This document shows positions 1 to 6,864 of a stretch of 7,540 nucleotides of DNA, one piece after another. The position numbers and the translations under genes are program-made. Under the pieces are notes generated by a model. That model was given only the letters and a program-made list of their open reading frames with translations. It was not told the DNA's origin and made no database searches. The stretch comes from an uncultured Clostridium sp. Lineage in GTDB: Bacteria > Bacillota > Clostridia > TANB77 > CAG-508. Location of the stretch: positions 1 through 7,540 of the forward strand of contig USEX01000032.1 in assembly GCA_900553755.1 (NCBI GenBank). Reading direction: 5' to 3'. Every line of letters starts with the position of its first letter. Position 1 is the stretch's first letter.

Positions 1-563
1 GCGAGCCTTTGGATAACTATGATAATGTAATAAAGGCAATTAGAATACTAAATAATCCTAAAGGATTAAATATAGGAGCAAGGCACATTAGTATTTCTAC
101 AAGTGGTTTGGTTCCTAGAATATACGATTTGGCAAAAGAAAATATTCAATGTACACTATCAGTATCATTACATGCTACAAACGATGAAAAAAGATCAGCC
201 ATGATGCCAGTTAATAACAGCTATCATATAAAAGAATTGATGCAAGCATGTAAAGATTATATATCAATGACTAATAAAAGAATATCATTTGAATATGCAT
301 TGGCAAAAGACAATAACGATAATTTACAAGATGCTCAAGAGTTAGTAAAATTATTAAGAGGAATGTTATGCCATGTAAATTTAATACCAATAAATAAAAT
401 TGAAAATGGCAAATTTACAAAAAGTTCAAATGAAAACATTATAAAATTTAGGGACTACTTAAATGACCATGGAATAGTTGCTACAATAAGAAGAGAGCTT
501 GGATCAGATATAGATGCAGCTTGTGGGCAATTAAGAAGGAAAAATTTAAAAGAAACAAAATAG
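1..563 (+). CDS. rlmN: 23S rRNA/tRNA adenine-C2 methyltransferase RlmN, C-terminal part (5' end outside window)
   Basis: RlmN is a cytoplasmic radical-SAM enzyme that methylates C2 of A2503 in 23S rRNA and of A37 in some tRNAs, supporting translational fidelity. The reading frame is open from the window edge. Its first complete codons read E-P-L-D-N, the end of the family's G-M-G-E-P-L motif, so this is a truncated gene and not one starting at the internal TTG at position 9. Visible family motifs, numbered from that TTG, are the STSGLVPRI block, SLHATNDEKR (SAM-binding SLHA), the FEYALAKDNND block, NLIPINK and the C-terminal DIDAACGQLRR. The last carries the conserved cysteine (about residue 172) that becomes methylated during catalysis. 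The radical-SAM CxxxCxxC cluster motif must lie upstream of the window. The stop TAG is 14 nt before the stp start, consistent with co-transcription. Confidence 0.97.
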   Translation, partial: EPLDNYDNVIKAIRILNNPKGLNIGARHISISTSGLVPRIYDLAKENIQCTLSVSLHATNDEKRSAMMPVNNSYHIKELMQACKDYISMTNKRISFEYALAKDNNDNLQDAQELVKLLRGMLCHVNLIPINKIENGKFTKSSNENIIKFRDYLNDHGIVATIRRELGSDIDAACGQLRRKNLKETK

Positions 564-577
564 ATAGGAGGGGAATA

Positions 578-1321
578 ATGAAAGCTTTTGCAAAAACAGA
601 TATAGGGCAAGAAAGAAAATTAGATGAAGATTATTATTATGTGTCAGATCCAAATAGTGAAATAAACTTGTATATTATAGCAGACGGAATGGGTGGATAT
701 AATGCTGGTGAAGTTGCAAGCAAAATGGCAACAGAAGCTTCAAAAGAATATATATTCAAAAACTTCGAGAAGTACAAGCAATCAAAAGAGAGCATAATAA
801 ATTTATTACAAAAAACAGTAGAATATGCAAACGAAGTAGTTTATAAAAAATCAAATAGTCAAAAAGATTTGAGTGGAATGGGTACTACTTTGGATATTTG
901 TTTAATATATAATAGTAATATGTATGTTGCACATGTTGGTGATAGTAGAGTTTATAGAATCAGAAAAAATTTTATGAGTAAAATAACAACAGACCATAGC
1001 TATGTGCAAACTTTAATAGAAGATGGCACTATAACAAAGGAAGAAGCATATAACCATCCAAAGAAAAATATGCTAACAAAAGCTTTAGGCTGCACAGCAA
1101 GTGTTGAACCCGATATTTATGTAAAAACATTTTTAAAAGATGATATAGTGGTAATGACAACAGATGGATTAACTAATATGTTAAGAGATAATGAAATATA
1201 TGATATAATTAATCATGCTCCAGAAGAAGCGGTGGAAAAATTAGTAAATAAAGCGAATGAAAATGGCGGCTATGATAATATTACAGTTATTATTATATTA
1301 AATGAGGAGAGAAGCATATGA
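578..1321 (+). CDS. stp: PP2C-family protein serine/threonine phosphatase (Stp/PrpC)
   Basis: Metal-dependent PPM/PP2C phosphatase that reverses phosphorylation by the PASTA kinase encoded next. The open frame continues upstream to 521, but the start is placed at ATG 578 because AGGAGGGG at 566-573 sits just before it; this gives 247 aa, the usual bacterial Stp length. Motifs in order: TDIGQERKLDEDYY with the metal-binding Asp18, IADGMGGYNAGEVAS with Asp36-Gly37, GMGTTLD, VAHVGDSRVYRI, TTDHSYVQTLIEDG, KNMLTKALG, TTDGLTNML with Asp196, and GGYDNITVI with Asp233. All metal-coordinating acidic residues are therefore present. The first motif reads L-D-E-D where most homologues read H/R-N-E-D, a mild change. 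The stop overlaps the prkC start in an ATGA, so the pair is translationally coupled. Acts in the cytoplasm. Confidence 0.96.
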   Translation: MKAFAKTDIGQERKLDEDYYYVSDPNSEINLYIIADGMGGYNAGEVASKMATEASKEYIFKNFEKYKQSKESIINLLQKTVEYANEVVYKKSNSQKDLSGMGTTLDICLIYNSNMYVAHVGDSRVYRIRKNFMSKITTDHSYVQTLIEDGTITKEEAYNHPKKNMLTKALGCTASVEPDIYVKTFLKDDIVVMTTDGLTNMLRDNEIYDIINHAPEEAVEKLVNKANENGGYDNITVIIILNEERSI

Positions 1322-3264
1322 ATTTAATAGGAAGAACCATAGCAAATAGATATGAAATTTTAGAAAAAACTGGCGTGGGAGGAATGGCAACAGTATATAC
1401 TGCAAAAGATTTAGTTTTAAATAGACATGTTGCAGTAAAAGTATTAAAAGAGGAATTTACTACAGATGAAGAATTTGTAAAACGTTTTAATACAGAAGCA
1501 CTAGCAGCAGCTAGCTTATCACATGCTAATATAGTATCTATATATGATGTAGGAAATGAAGATAATATATATTATATAGTAATGGAATTAGTAAGAGGTA
1601 AAACTTTAAAGCAAATAATAACAGAGAATGGCCCGATTTCGTGGAAATGGGCAACAAATATAGCAATTCAAATAGCATCAGCTTTAGAGGTAGCTCACAA
1701 AAATAATATAGTTCATAGAGATATAAAACCACATAATATAATAATTACAGAAGATGGGGTAGCAAAAGTAACAGATTTTGGAATTGCAAAAGCGGTTTCG
1801 AATTCTACAATAACAGCATTTGGAACAACTATTGGTTCAGTACACTACTTTTCGCCAGAGCAAGCAAAAGGTGGATATACAGATGCTAAATCTGATATAT
1901 ATTCATTAGGTGTAGTTATGTACGAAATGCTAACAGGGCAAGTACCTTTTGATGCAGATACATCAGTTTCTGTAGCTTTGATGCATATGCAAGAAAAGCC
2001 AGTACCACCAATAGAAATAAATAAAAATATACCAACAGCTCTTAATGATATAATATTAAAAGCAATGCAAAAAGAGCCTATGGCGAGGTACCAAACAGCA
2101 GCAGAAATGATTAGTGATTTAAGAAGAGCTTTAAAAGAACCTAATGGTGAATTTGTTGAAGAAGAAATGAACGATGGATTAACAAGAAGAATGGATGCAA
2201 TTACAGATGATATGCTAGATAAAAAAGATAATAATAAAAAGAAAAAAGGAAAGCTAGCACTATATTTTGAAAAGCATCCTAAAATGAAAGGTGTTGCAAT
2301 AGTTTTATTATGTGTTGTGCTATTTGCATTAGCATTTGGAGGAACAGCATTAGTAAGTAAAATAACAACACCAAAAGAAGTTCAAATTCCTAACTTAGTT
2401 GGAAGAACTGAGGAAGAAGCAAAAGAGGAATTAGCTAAAATAAATGTTAAATACAATAAAATAAATGAGAAATATAGCTCAGAAGTAGAAGCTGGCAGAA
2501 TTATATCTCAAGAACCAGGATATTCTATAAACTTTAAAATAAAAGAAAAAAGCACAGTAAATGTAATAATCAGCAAGGGAACAGAAACTACTACAGTTCC
2601 GAAAGTAATTGGAATGAAATATGATGATGCAGTAGCTACATTAGAAGCTGCTAAGCTTACAGTAGAAAAGGTAGAAGAAGCAAGCAAAACTGTAGAAGCT
2701 GGAATAGTAATAAGCCAAGAAATTGCAGCTACTACTACTGCAAATGCGGGTGATGTAGTAAAAATACATGTAAGTACAGGAACTACACAAGTAGAAGTAC
2801 CTTCAGTTTTAGGAAAAACAGAAGCTGAAGCAAAACAAATTCTTACTGAAAAGAAATTCAAAGTAGAAATAAAAACAACATCAGATACTTCTAAGGAGAA
2901 TGGTGTAGTAGTTGAGCAAAGTGTAAATGCAGGAAAAGAAATAGATGAAGAAAGCACAATAACAATTACTGTAAACAAATTTGAAGAAACAAAGGAAGCA
3001 AAATTAAGAATAAATATAAAATCATTAACAGGCGGATATTCAGAAAGTACAAATTCAACAGATGTAGTTAAAACAAAGAAATTAAGAGTAAAAGTTGGAG
3101 AAGATAAAGTATGTGAAGAAGATGTGGATTTAAACACTACAAATAAAGAAATTACTGTTAGTGGAAAAGGAACAATTACAGTTAGAGTATATTTAAATGA
3201 TGTATTACAAAAAGGACAATTTGATATAAATTTAAATACAACATCAAATTACACATTTGAATAA
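1318..3264 (+). CDS. prkC: Membrane serine/threonine protein kinase with three PASTA repeats (PrkC/Stk type)
   Basis: Hanks-type transmembrane kinase of 648 aa that senses peptidoglycan fragments and in relatives controls cell-wall metabolism, growth state and spore germination. The kinase domain (about 10-270) has the glycine loop GVGGMA (19-24), VAVK with catalytic Lys41, HRDIKPHN with catalytic Asp135, DFG at 153-155 and the activation segment GTTIGSVHYFSPEQA. A charged, lysine-rich juxtamembrane linker follows (about 271-325), then one membrane span (about 326-346). Outside are three PASTA repeats (about 354-420, 424-488 and 492-554), each opening with a V/I-P-x-x-x-G motif. The last ~94 residues (555-648) are a Thr/Asn-rich, beta-rich extension with no PASTA signature, probably an Ig-like domain. 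The Shine-Dalgarno GAGGAGA (1304-1310) lies inside stp. All catalytic residues are intact. Confidence 0.98.
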   Translation: MNLIGRTIANRYEILEKTGVGGMATVYTAKDLVLNRHVAVKVLKEEFTTDEEFVKRFNTEALAAASLSHANIVSIYDVGNEDNIYYIVMELVRGKTLKQIITENGPISWKWATNIAIQIASALEVAHKNNIVHRDIKPHNIIITEDGVAKVTDFGIAKAVSNSTITAFGTTIGSVHYFSPEQAKGGYTDAKSDIYSLGVVMYEMLTGQVPFDADTSVSVALMHMQEKPVPPIEINKNIPTALNDIILKAMQKEPMARYQTAAEMISDLRRALKEPNGEFVEEEMNDGLTRRMDAITDDMLDKKDNNKKKKGKLALYFEKHPKMKGVAIVLLCVVLFALAFGGTALVSKITTPKEVQIPNLVGRTEEEAKEELAKINVKYNKINEKYSSEVEAGRIISQEPGYSINFKIKEKSTVNVIISKGTETTTVPKVIGMKYDDAVATLEAAKLTVEKVEEASKTVEAGIVISQEIAATTTANAGDVVKIHVSTGTTQVEVPSVLGKTEAEAKQILTEKKFKVEIKTTSDTSKENGVVVEQSVNAGKEIDEESTITITVNKFEETKEAKLRINIKSLTGGYSESTNSTDVVKTKKLRVKVGEDKVCEEDVDLNTTNKEITVSGKGTITVRVYLNDVLQKGQFDINLNTTSNYTFE

Positions 3265-3269
3265 AAGGC

Positions 3270-3302
3270 GTAACCGAATTTTAAAGTTCGGTTACTATTT
3301 TT
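3270..3302 (+). terminator. Rho-independent terminator-like hairpin between prkC and rsgA
   Basis: A perfect 9-bp inverted repeat, GTAACCGAA (3270-3278) and TTCGGTTAC (3287-3295), encloses an 8-nt loop and is followed by TATTTTT (3296-3302). It begins six bases after the prkC stop. Only 11 nt separate the T-tract from the rsgA Shine-Dalgarno, too little for a promoter in between. It probably acts as a partial terminator that lowers rsgA-rpe expression relative to stp-prkC. Confidence 0.82.
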
Positions 3303-3322
3303 AAATAAGATATGGAGGAAAA

Positions 3323-4204
3323 ATGGAAGGGTTTATTGTAGAAAATATATCAAATTTATATAGAATAAAAGTAAATGATAAAATATATGAAGCAAGTGCA
3401 AGAGGAAGATTTAAGAAAGATGATATAACTCCTGTGGTTGGTGATATAGTAGAAATTGAAGTATTAGAAGAAGAGAAAAAAATAGCTGTAATAGAAGAAA
3501 TAAAGCCTAGAAGAAACTATATAAAAAGACCCAAGATGGCGAACCTAACCCAGATAGTACTAGTGGTATCTAGTAAACATCCAAAGCCAGATTTACTAAT
3601 GCTAGACAAGCAATTAGCCTTTGCTGAGTATATGAAAGTAAAGCCAATTATAGTGCTAAATAAAATAGATTTAGATGAGAAAAATGATTTCATGAAAATC
3701 AGTGAAGAGTATACTAAAATAGGATATAAAGTAATTCAAACAGATGCTAAATTAGGAATCGGAATAGATGAATTAATAATGAGCTTAAAGAACAATGTTA
3801 GCGCGTTTTCGGGAAATTCTGGAGTTGGAAAATCAACATTAATAAACAAAATATTTGAAAAGAATGTTACCCAAGAAGGCGAAATAAGCTTAAAAAATAA
3901 AAAAGGGAAAAATACCACAACAGCAATTAAACTATATGAATTAAATGAAGATTCTTATATAGCAGATACACCAGGATTTTCTACATTTGATATTGGTGAA
4001 ATAGAATCTGATAATTTGGATAAATATTTTATAGAATTTGGTAAATATATGAGTTATTGCAGATATATAGGATGTAATCACATAAAAGAAAATGAATGTG
4101 GGGTAAAAGAAGCATGCATAGAGAATAAAATATTTAGAACCAGATATGAAAATTATACCAAAATATATAATGAATTAAAGGATAAGGAGGAACACAGATG
4201 GTAG
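3323..4204 (+). CDS. rsgA: Ribosome small-subunit-dependent GTPase A (RsgA/YjeQ/CpgA)
   Basis: Circularly permuted GTPase of 293 aa that checks late maturation of the 30S ribosomal subunit. The N-terminal OB-fold is about residues 1-70. The permuted G-domain follows in the order G4 NKID (113-116), G1 GNSGVGKST (164-172), G2-like KNTTT (196-200), G3 DTPGF (215-219). The C-terminal zinc site has family spacing: Cys246, Cys251, His253 and Cys259. At the G2 block most homologues read G-R/K-H-T-T; here the position of that histidine is Asn197, noted as odd because the His has been implicated in GTP hydrolysis. ATG 3323 is chosen because GGAGGA (3314-3319) precedes it. The 3' end overlaps rpe by 7 nt, indicating coupling. 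In B. subtilis the homologue CpgA is phosphorylated by PrkC and dephosphorylated by PrpC, which fits the neighbourhood. Confidence 0.97.
   Translation: MEGFIVENISNLYRIKVNDKIYEASARGRFKKDDITPVVGDIVEIEVLEEEKKIAVIEEIKPRRNYIKRPKMANLTQIVLVVSSKHPKPDLLMLDKQLAFAEYMKVKPIIVLNKIDLDEKNDFMKISEEYTKIGYKVIQTDAKLGIGIDELIMSLKNNVSAFSGNSGVGKSTLINKIFEKNVTQEGEISLKNKKGKNTTTAIKLYELNEDSYIADTPGFSTFDIGEIESDNLDKYFIEFGKYMSYCRYIGCNHIKENECGVKEACIENKIFRTRYENYTKIYNELKDKEEHRW
4184..4190 (+). promoter_or_regulatory. Ribosome binding site of rpe inside rsgA
   Basis: AAGGAGG lies within the last codons of rsgA and 7 nt before ATG 4198. It fixes the rpe start and shows that the two genes overlap by 7 nt (4198-4204) in different frames, so rpe is probably translated by ribosomes finishing rsgA. 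Confidence 0.9.
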
Positions 4205-4854
4205 AAATAGCTACATCAATTTTAAATGCAAAAAAAGAAAAAATTATAGATACAATTTATGATTTAGAAAAAGCGAAAACAGACTATTTTCATATAGATG
4301 TGATGGATGGTGAATTTGTAAAAAATGATACGCATGATATTATGCTTGAATATAGTGAGTACTTAGATCATATTACGAAAGTGCCTAAAGATGTACATTT
4401 GATGGTTAAAAATGTTAAAAACTATATAGATAGCTATGCTATATTTGCTCCTAATATTATTACATTTCATTATGAAGCATTGGAGAATGATGAAGAGGTA
4501 ATGAAAACAATAGAATATGCAAAAACAAAATGCAGAAGAGTAGGTTTAGCAATAAAGCCAAAAACTAATGTGGAAAAAATAAAAAAATTTTTACCATATG
4601 TACATGTAGTATTAGTTATGACAGTGGAGCCTGGAAAAGGTGGACAGGAAATTATTAAAGATACTATCGAGAAAATAAAAGAATTAGATAAATACAGAAC
4701 AGAAGAAAAATTAGATTTTGATATAGAGGCAGATGGAGGAATAAAAGTGGAAAACTCCCAAGAAATTATAGCTGCTGGCGCAGATATATTAGTGGCTGGA
4801 ACTGCAATATTAGAATCAAATGATTATGGTAAAATTATAAGAGAATTAAGATAA
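4198..4854 (+). CDS. rpe: Ribulose-phosphate 3-epimerase, somewhat divergent
   Basis: Cytoplasmic TIM-barrel enzyme of 218 aa that interconverts D-ribulose 5-phosphate and D-xylulose 5-phosphate in the non-oxidative pentose phosphate pathway. Family motifs in order: ATSILNA near the N-terminus, FHIDVMDGEFVKN with metal ligands His32 and Asp34, DVHLMVKN with His67, ITFHYEA, GLAIKPKT, VMTVEPGKGGQ, EADGGI with catalytic/metal Asp179, and AGADILVAGTAI for the phosphate. All four metal-binding residues are present. Several usually strict positions differ from the common forms as I remember them: SILNA for SILSAD, FVKN for FVPN, PGKGGQ for PGFGGQ, EADGG for VDGG. Position directly after rsgA is the conserved Firmicutes arrangement, supporting Rpe over the related allulose-6-phosphate epimerase, but the substrate is not settled by sequence alone. 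Confidence 0.93.
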   Translation: MVEIATSILNAKKEKIIDTIYDLEKAKTDYFHIDVMDGEFVKNDTHDIMLEYSEYLDHITKVPKDVHLMVKNVKNYIDSYAIFAPNIITFHYEALENDEEVMKTIEYAKTKCRRVGLAIKPKTNVEKIKKFLPYVHVVLVMTVEPGKGGQEIIKDTIEKIKELDKYRTEEKLDFDIEADGGIKVENSQEIIAAGADILVAGTAILESNDYGKIIRELR

Positions 4855-4856
4855 AA

Positions 4857-4885
4857 AATGAACTCATCATAACGATGAGTTCATT
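4857..4885. terminator. Bidirectional terminator between convergent rpe and the beta-helix membrane protein gene
   Basis: A perfect 12-bp inverted repeat, AATGAACTCATC (4857-4868) and GATGAGTTCATT (4874-4885), has a 5-nt loop ATAAC. On the - strand it is followed directly by a run of T (complement of the A-run at 4853-4858), so it is a canonical terminator for the gene ending at 4890. On the + strand the following bases, AAATCTATTT, make a weaker U-tract, so termination of rpe there is plausible but less certain. Confidence 0.88.
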
Positions 4886-4889
4886 AAAT

Positions 4890-6113
4890 CTATTTAGATT
4901 CAATTGTTTCTGTATTTTCATTTGCAGAAACTTTTTTATTATTGAATATTAAGTATGTAAATATTCCTAATCCAAATAGTGCAACTATTAAAGTGCAGAA
5001 ACCGCCTATAATAGGAATACTTGTTATTAGGTTTATTACAAGTACACATATTATGCTCATTAGTACAAGATATCCATTTGATTTTTTATTAAATTTGTTG
5101 CATAGCATTTTTCCTAAAGGAATAGCAACTATTGCAGGTGCTATAGCTATTGCAAATACAAAAGTAAAGAATATAGCGATAGCTGGTATAATTCCAATTA
5201 TTGTGAACAATAGTAATAAACAAGCCAATGGAACAACAATCATAGCCAAAGCTCCGCAACCTAAAGATACTAAAGTTTTCTTAGTTAAGATGTAATGCTC
5301 TTTTTCAACAAATTTAGGTGCCGCGAATACTACAATTAATACTACTATTAAAGCTAATATTAATGCTGATAATAAATCTTTAACATATGATGATACTCTA
5401 TCTTTTGCTAATTGTTCAGAATCAACTTTATCAAAAGTAACGCTTCCGTCTACTAATGCTTCGTTTATAGAAATTTCAGATGGAGCAGAATATGATAAAT
5501 TGCCATTAATTTTAGCTGTGTCGTTTACAACGATTGAATCGCAGCTGATATTTGCATTTTTCATAATATGACCATTTAATTCTACAGAAGCACCAGCAAT
5601 ATTAGCAGTTCTTACTATTAAAGAAGTTGTATTTGTTTGTACATTGCTAGCAGTACAGTATAAATCTGCTATTGTACCAGCAATTTTAATATCTTTTGCA
5701 CAGATAAAAGCAGAGTTAGCAATTACTGCATCTTCTCCAATATTAACACTTTCAGCTAATATGAAAACATTTCCTTCTATGTAGCTATTAATGTTTACCT
5801 CTTTAGCCATTATGAAAACATTTCCAGAAACATCGGTATTTATATTAGAAATATTTTCAAATTTGAATAAGTCTGAATCTATTGCATCTGGTAATGCACT
5901 GATAAGATCCACGTTTTCTTCATTTGCAGAAGTAACAACAGGATTAGATTCATCATCTAATGAAATTGGTACGGCTTCTGAAGTATTTTCGTCTATGGAA
6001 GTAGTAACAACTTCAGATTCTGTAGATACTGCAAAAGCTATAGTAGAAATAGAAATAAATATTGCTAATAGTAAAGCAATAAGTTTGATTCTTGATTTTT
6101 TTGAACTTAACAT
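4890..6113 (-). CDS. Secreted bactofilin-like beta-helix protein with C-terminal multi-pass membrane domain
   Basis: A 407-aa envelope protein of unknown role. Residues 1-28 form a signal peptide: basic start (KKSRIK), hydrophobic core and an A-F-A cleavage-like site. Residues 29-90 are an acidic Ser/Thr-rich linker. Residues about 92-228 form a right-handed beta-helix of the polymer-forming/bactofilin type, with regularly spaced Gly, Asn and short hydrophobic strands. Two successive turns are near-identical with a 17-residue period (GNVFIMAKEVNINSYIE then GNVFILAESVNIGEDAV). Residues about 247-390 hold four or five membrane segments (about 247-265, 281-303, 305-334, 347-372, 373-390) with a T-I-I-G-I-I-P turn. 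The tail is short and polar. ATG 6113 is preceded by AAGGGGGA on the - strand. Homologues are usually labelled polymer-forming cytoskeletal or putative membrane proteins. The beta-helix is predicted outside the membrane, unlike classical cytoplasmic bactofilins. The function is not known. Confidence 0.82.
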   Translation of the reverse strand: MLSSKKSRIKLIALLLAIFISISTIAFAVSTESEVVTTSIDENTSEAVPISLDDESNPVVTSANEENVDLISALPDAIDSDLFKFENISNINTDVSGNVFIMAKEVNINSYIEGNVFILAESVNIGEDAVIANSAFICAKDIKIAGTIADLYCTASNVQTNTTSLIVRTANIAGASVELNGHIMKNANISCDSIVVNDTAKINGNLSYSAPSEISINEALVDGSVTFDKVDSEQLAKDRVSSYVKDLLSALILALIVVLIVVFAAPKFVEKEHYILTKKTLVSLGCGALAMIVVPLACLLLLFTIIGIIPAIAIFFTFVFAIAIAPAIVAIPLGKMLCNKFNKKSNGYLVLMSIICVLVINLITSIPIIGGFCTLIVALFGLGIFTYLIFNNKKVSANENTETIESK

Positions 6114-6144
6114 ATATAAAGTCCCCCTTTCTTAATATATTTTT

Positions 6145-6173
6145 AATATATATGCAAATTTTAAAAAAGTCAA
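6145..6173 (-). promoter_or_regulatory. Sigma-A-type promoter of the beta-helix membrane protein gene
   Basis: Reading the - strand, TTGACT (-35, 6168-6173) and TATATT (-10, 6145-6150) are separated by exactly 17 nt. The -35 box overlaps the TGA stop codon of nth (6170-6172). The start of transcription would fall near 6138, about 25 nt before the ATG, leaving a short leader with the GGGGG-containing ribosome binding site. This indicates that the beta-helix gene can be expressed independently of nth. Confidence 0.7.
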
Positions 6174-6796
6174 CAATAATGCTTGCAATATTTTTTTATG
6201 CAACAGTTTTCACATTTAGGACTTTGAGAAGTACAAGTATTCCTGCCGTGCCACATGAATAAGTGGTTTATATCTTTATAATATTCGGCAGGGATTATTT
6301 TTATTAAATCCTCTTCAATTTTTTTAGGATCAGATTCAGAAGATAAGCCAATTCTATTAGATAAACGCTTAGCATGTGTATCAATGGCAATACCTTGAGG
6401 CATGTTAAATGCTTCTAGCATTATTACATTAGCACTTTTTCTACCAACTCCAGGTAAGCTCATCAAATCTTCCATATTATTTGGAACTTGACCATTAAAA
6501 TCTGAGATTATTTTTTGAGCTGCTGCCTTCAAGTTTTTTGCCTTTGTTTTATAAAATCCGCATGGATGAATTAAATTTTCTAAATTAGATATTGGAATAT
6601 CAGCAATTGCTTGTGGTGTATTATATTTATTAAATATATTTGGTGTTGTTAAATTAACTCTTTTATCCGTACATTGGGCAGATAAAACTACCGCAAACAG
6701 TAGCTCGAAGGGAGTTGTAAAGTCTAAGCTGCATTTAGCATCTGGATAAGTAGCTTTTAATATTTGTATCATATTTATAATATCTTTTTGTTTCAT
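6170..6796 (-). CDS. nth: Endonuclease III (DNA glycosylase/AP lyase)
   Basis: Base-excision-repair enzyme that removes oxidised pyrimidines and nicks abasic sites. An upstream ATG at 6832 would add 12 residues, but the start is placed at 6796 because GGAGGAA (complement of 6801-6807) sits at correct spacing; this gives 208 aa, the normal length. The helix-hairpin-helix LPGVGRKSANVI carries catalytic Lys120, and AIDTHAKRL carries catalytic Asp139. The C-terminal [4Fe-4S] motif has exact C-x6-C-x2-C-x5-C spacing at Cys188, Cys195, Cys198 and Cys204, followed by a short K-H-Y-C tail. SAQCTDKRVN near residue 40 is also typical of the family. The enzyme appears fully functional. It is transcribed opposite to its flanking + strand clusters, upstream of the beta-helix gene with a 56-nt gap. 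Confidence 0.97.
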   Translation of the reverse strand: MKQKDIINMIQILKATYPDAKCSLDFTTPFELLFAVVLSAQCTDKRVNLTTPNIFNKYNTPQAIADIPISNLENLIHPCGFYKTKAKNLKAAAQKIISDFNGQVPNNMEDLMSLPGVGRKSANVIMLEAFNMPQGIAIDTHAKRLSNRIGLSSESDPKKIEEDLIKIIPAEYYKDINHLFMWHGRNTCTSQSPKCENCCIKKYCKHYC

Positions 6797-6823
6797 ATAT
6801 TTCCTCCAATTTGTAATACTTAC

Positions 6824-6852
6824 ATTATACAATAAAACAGGTGAAATATAAA
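6824..6852 (-). promoter_or_regulatory. Putative promoter of nth
   Basis: On the - strand a perfect TATAAT -10 box (6824-6829) lies 17 nt downstream of TTTATA (6847-6852), a weak -35 with four of six matches. Transcription would start near 6817, about 20 nt before the nth start codon. The -10 is good; the -35 is doubtful in such AT-rich DNA. Confidence 0.5.
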
Positions 6853-6864
6853 TATAATTTTCAC
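6841..6864. repeat. Inverted repeat GTGAAA-N12-TTTCAC in the nth / small-protein divergent region
   Basis: Six-base arms at 6841-6846 and 6859-6864 are separated by 12 AT-only bases. The repeat spans the proposed -35 of nth and lies 47 nt upstream of the 51-aa gene, where an operator for either direction could sit. Arms this short can arise by chance, so it is listed only as a candidate site. Confidence 0.3.

Noticed and set aside
2221..2250. A-rich run in the prkC linker as a programmed frameshift site
   Set aside because: The downstream frame continues correctly into the membrane span and PASTA repeats. Lysine-rich linkers are usual here, and no stimulatory structure or productive alternative frame was seen.
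2508..3137. 209-codon open frame on the - strand inside prkC
   Set aside because: It lies entirely opposite the well-supported PASTA region of prkC. The translation is Ser/Thr/Val/Phe-rich in the way expected from the complement of this coding sequence, and it has no recognisable domain.
4942..6135. Open frames of 117 and 114 codons on the + strand opposite the beta-helix membrane protein gene
   Set aside because: They are antisense shadows. The - strand frame has a signal peptide, repeats, membrane segments, a promoter and a ribosome binding site, while these have none of those.
6813..6833. TATACAAT as a sigma-E -10 element for the 51-aa gene/spoVM operon
   Set aside because: It resembles the CATACAAT consensus but has no -35 element at the required spacing, and it overlaps the better-supported TATAAT of the nth promoter on the other strand.
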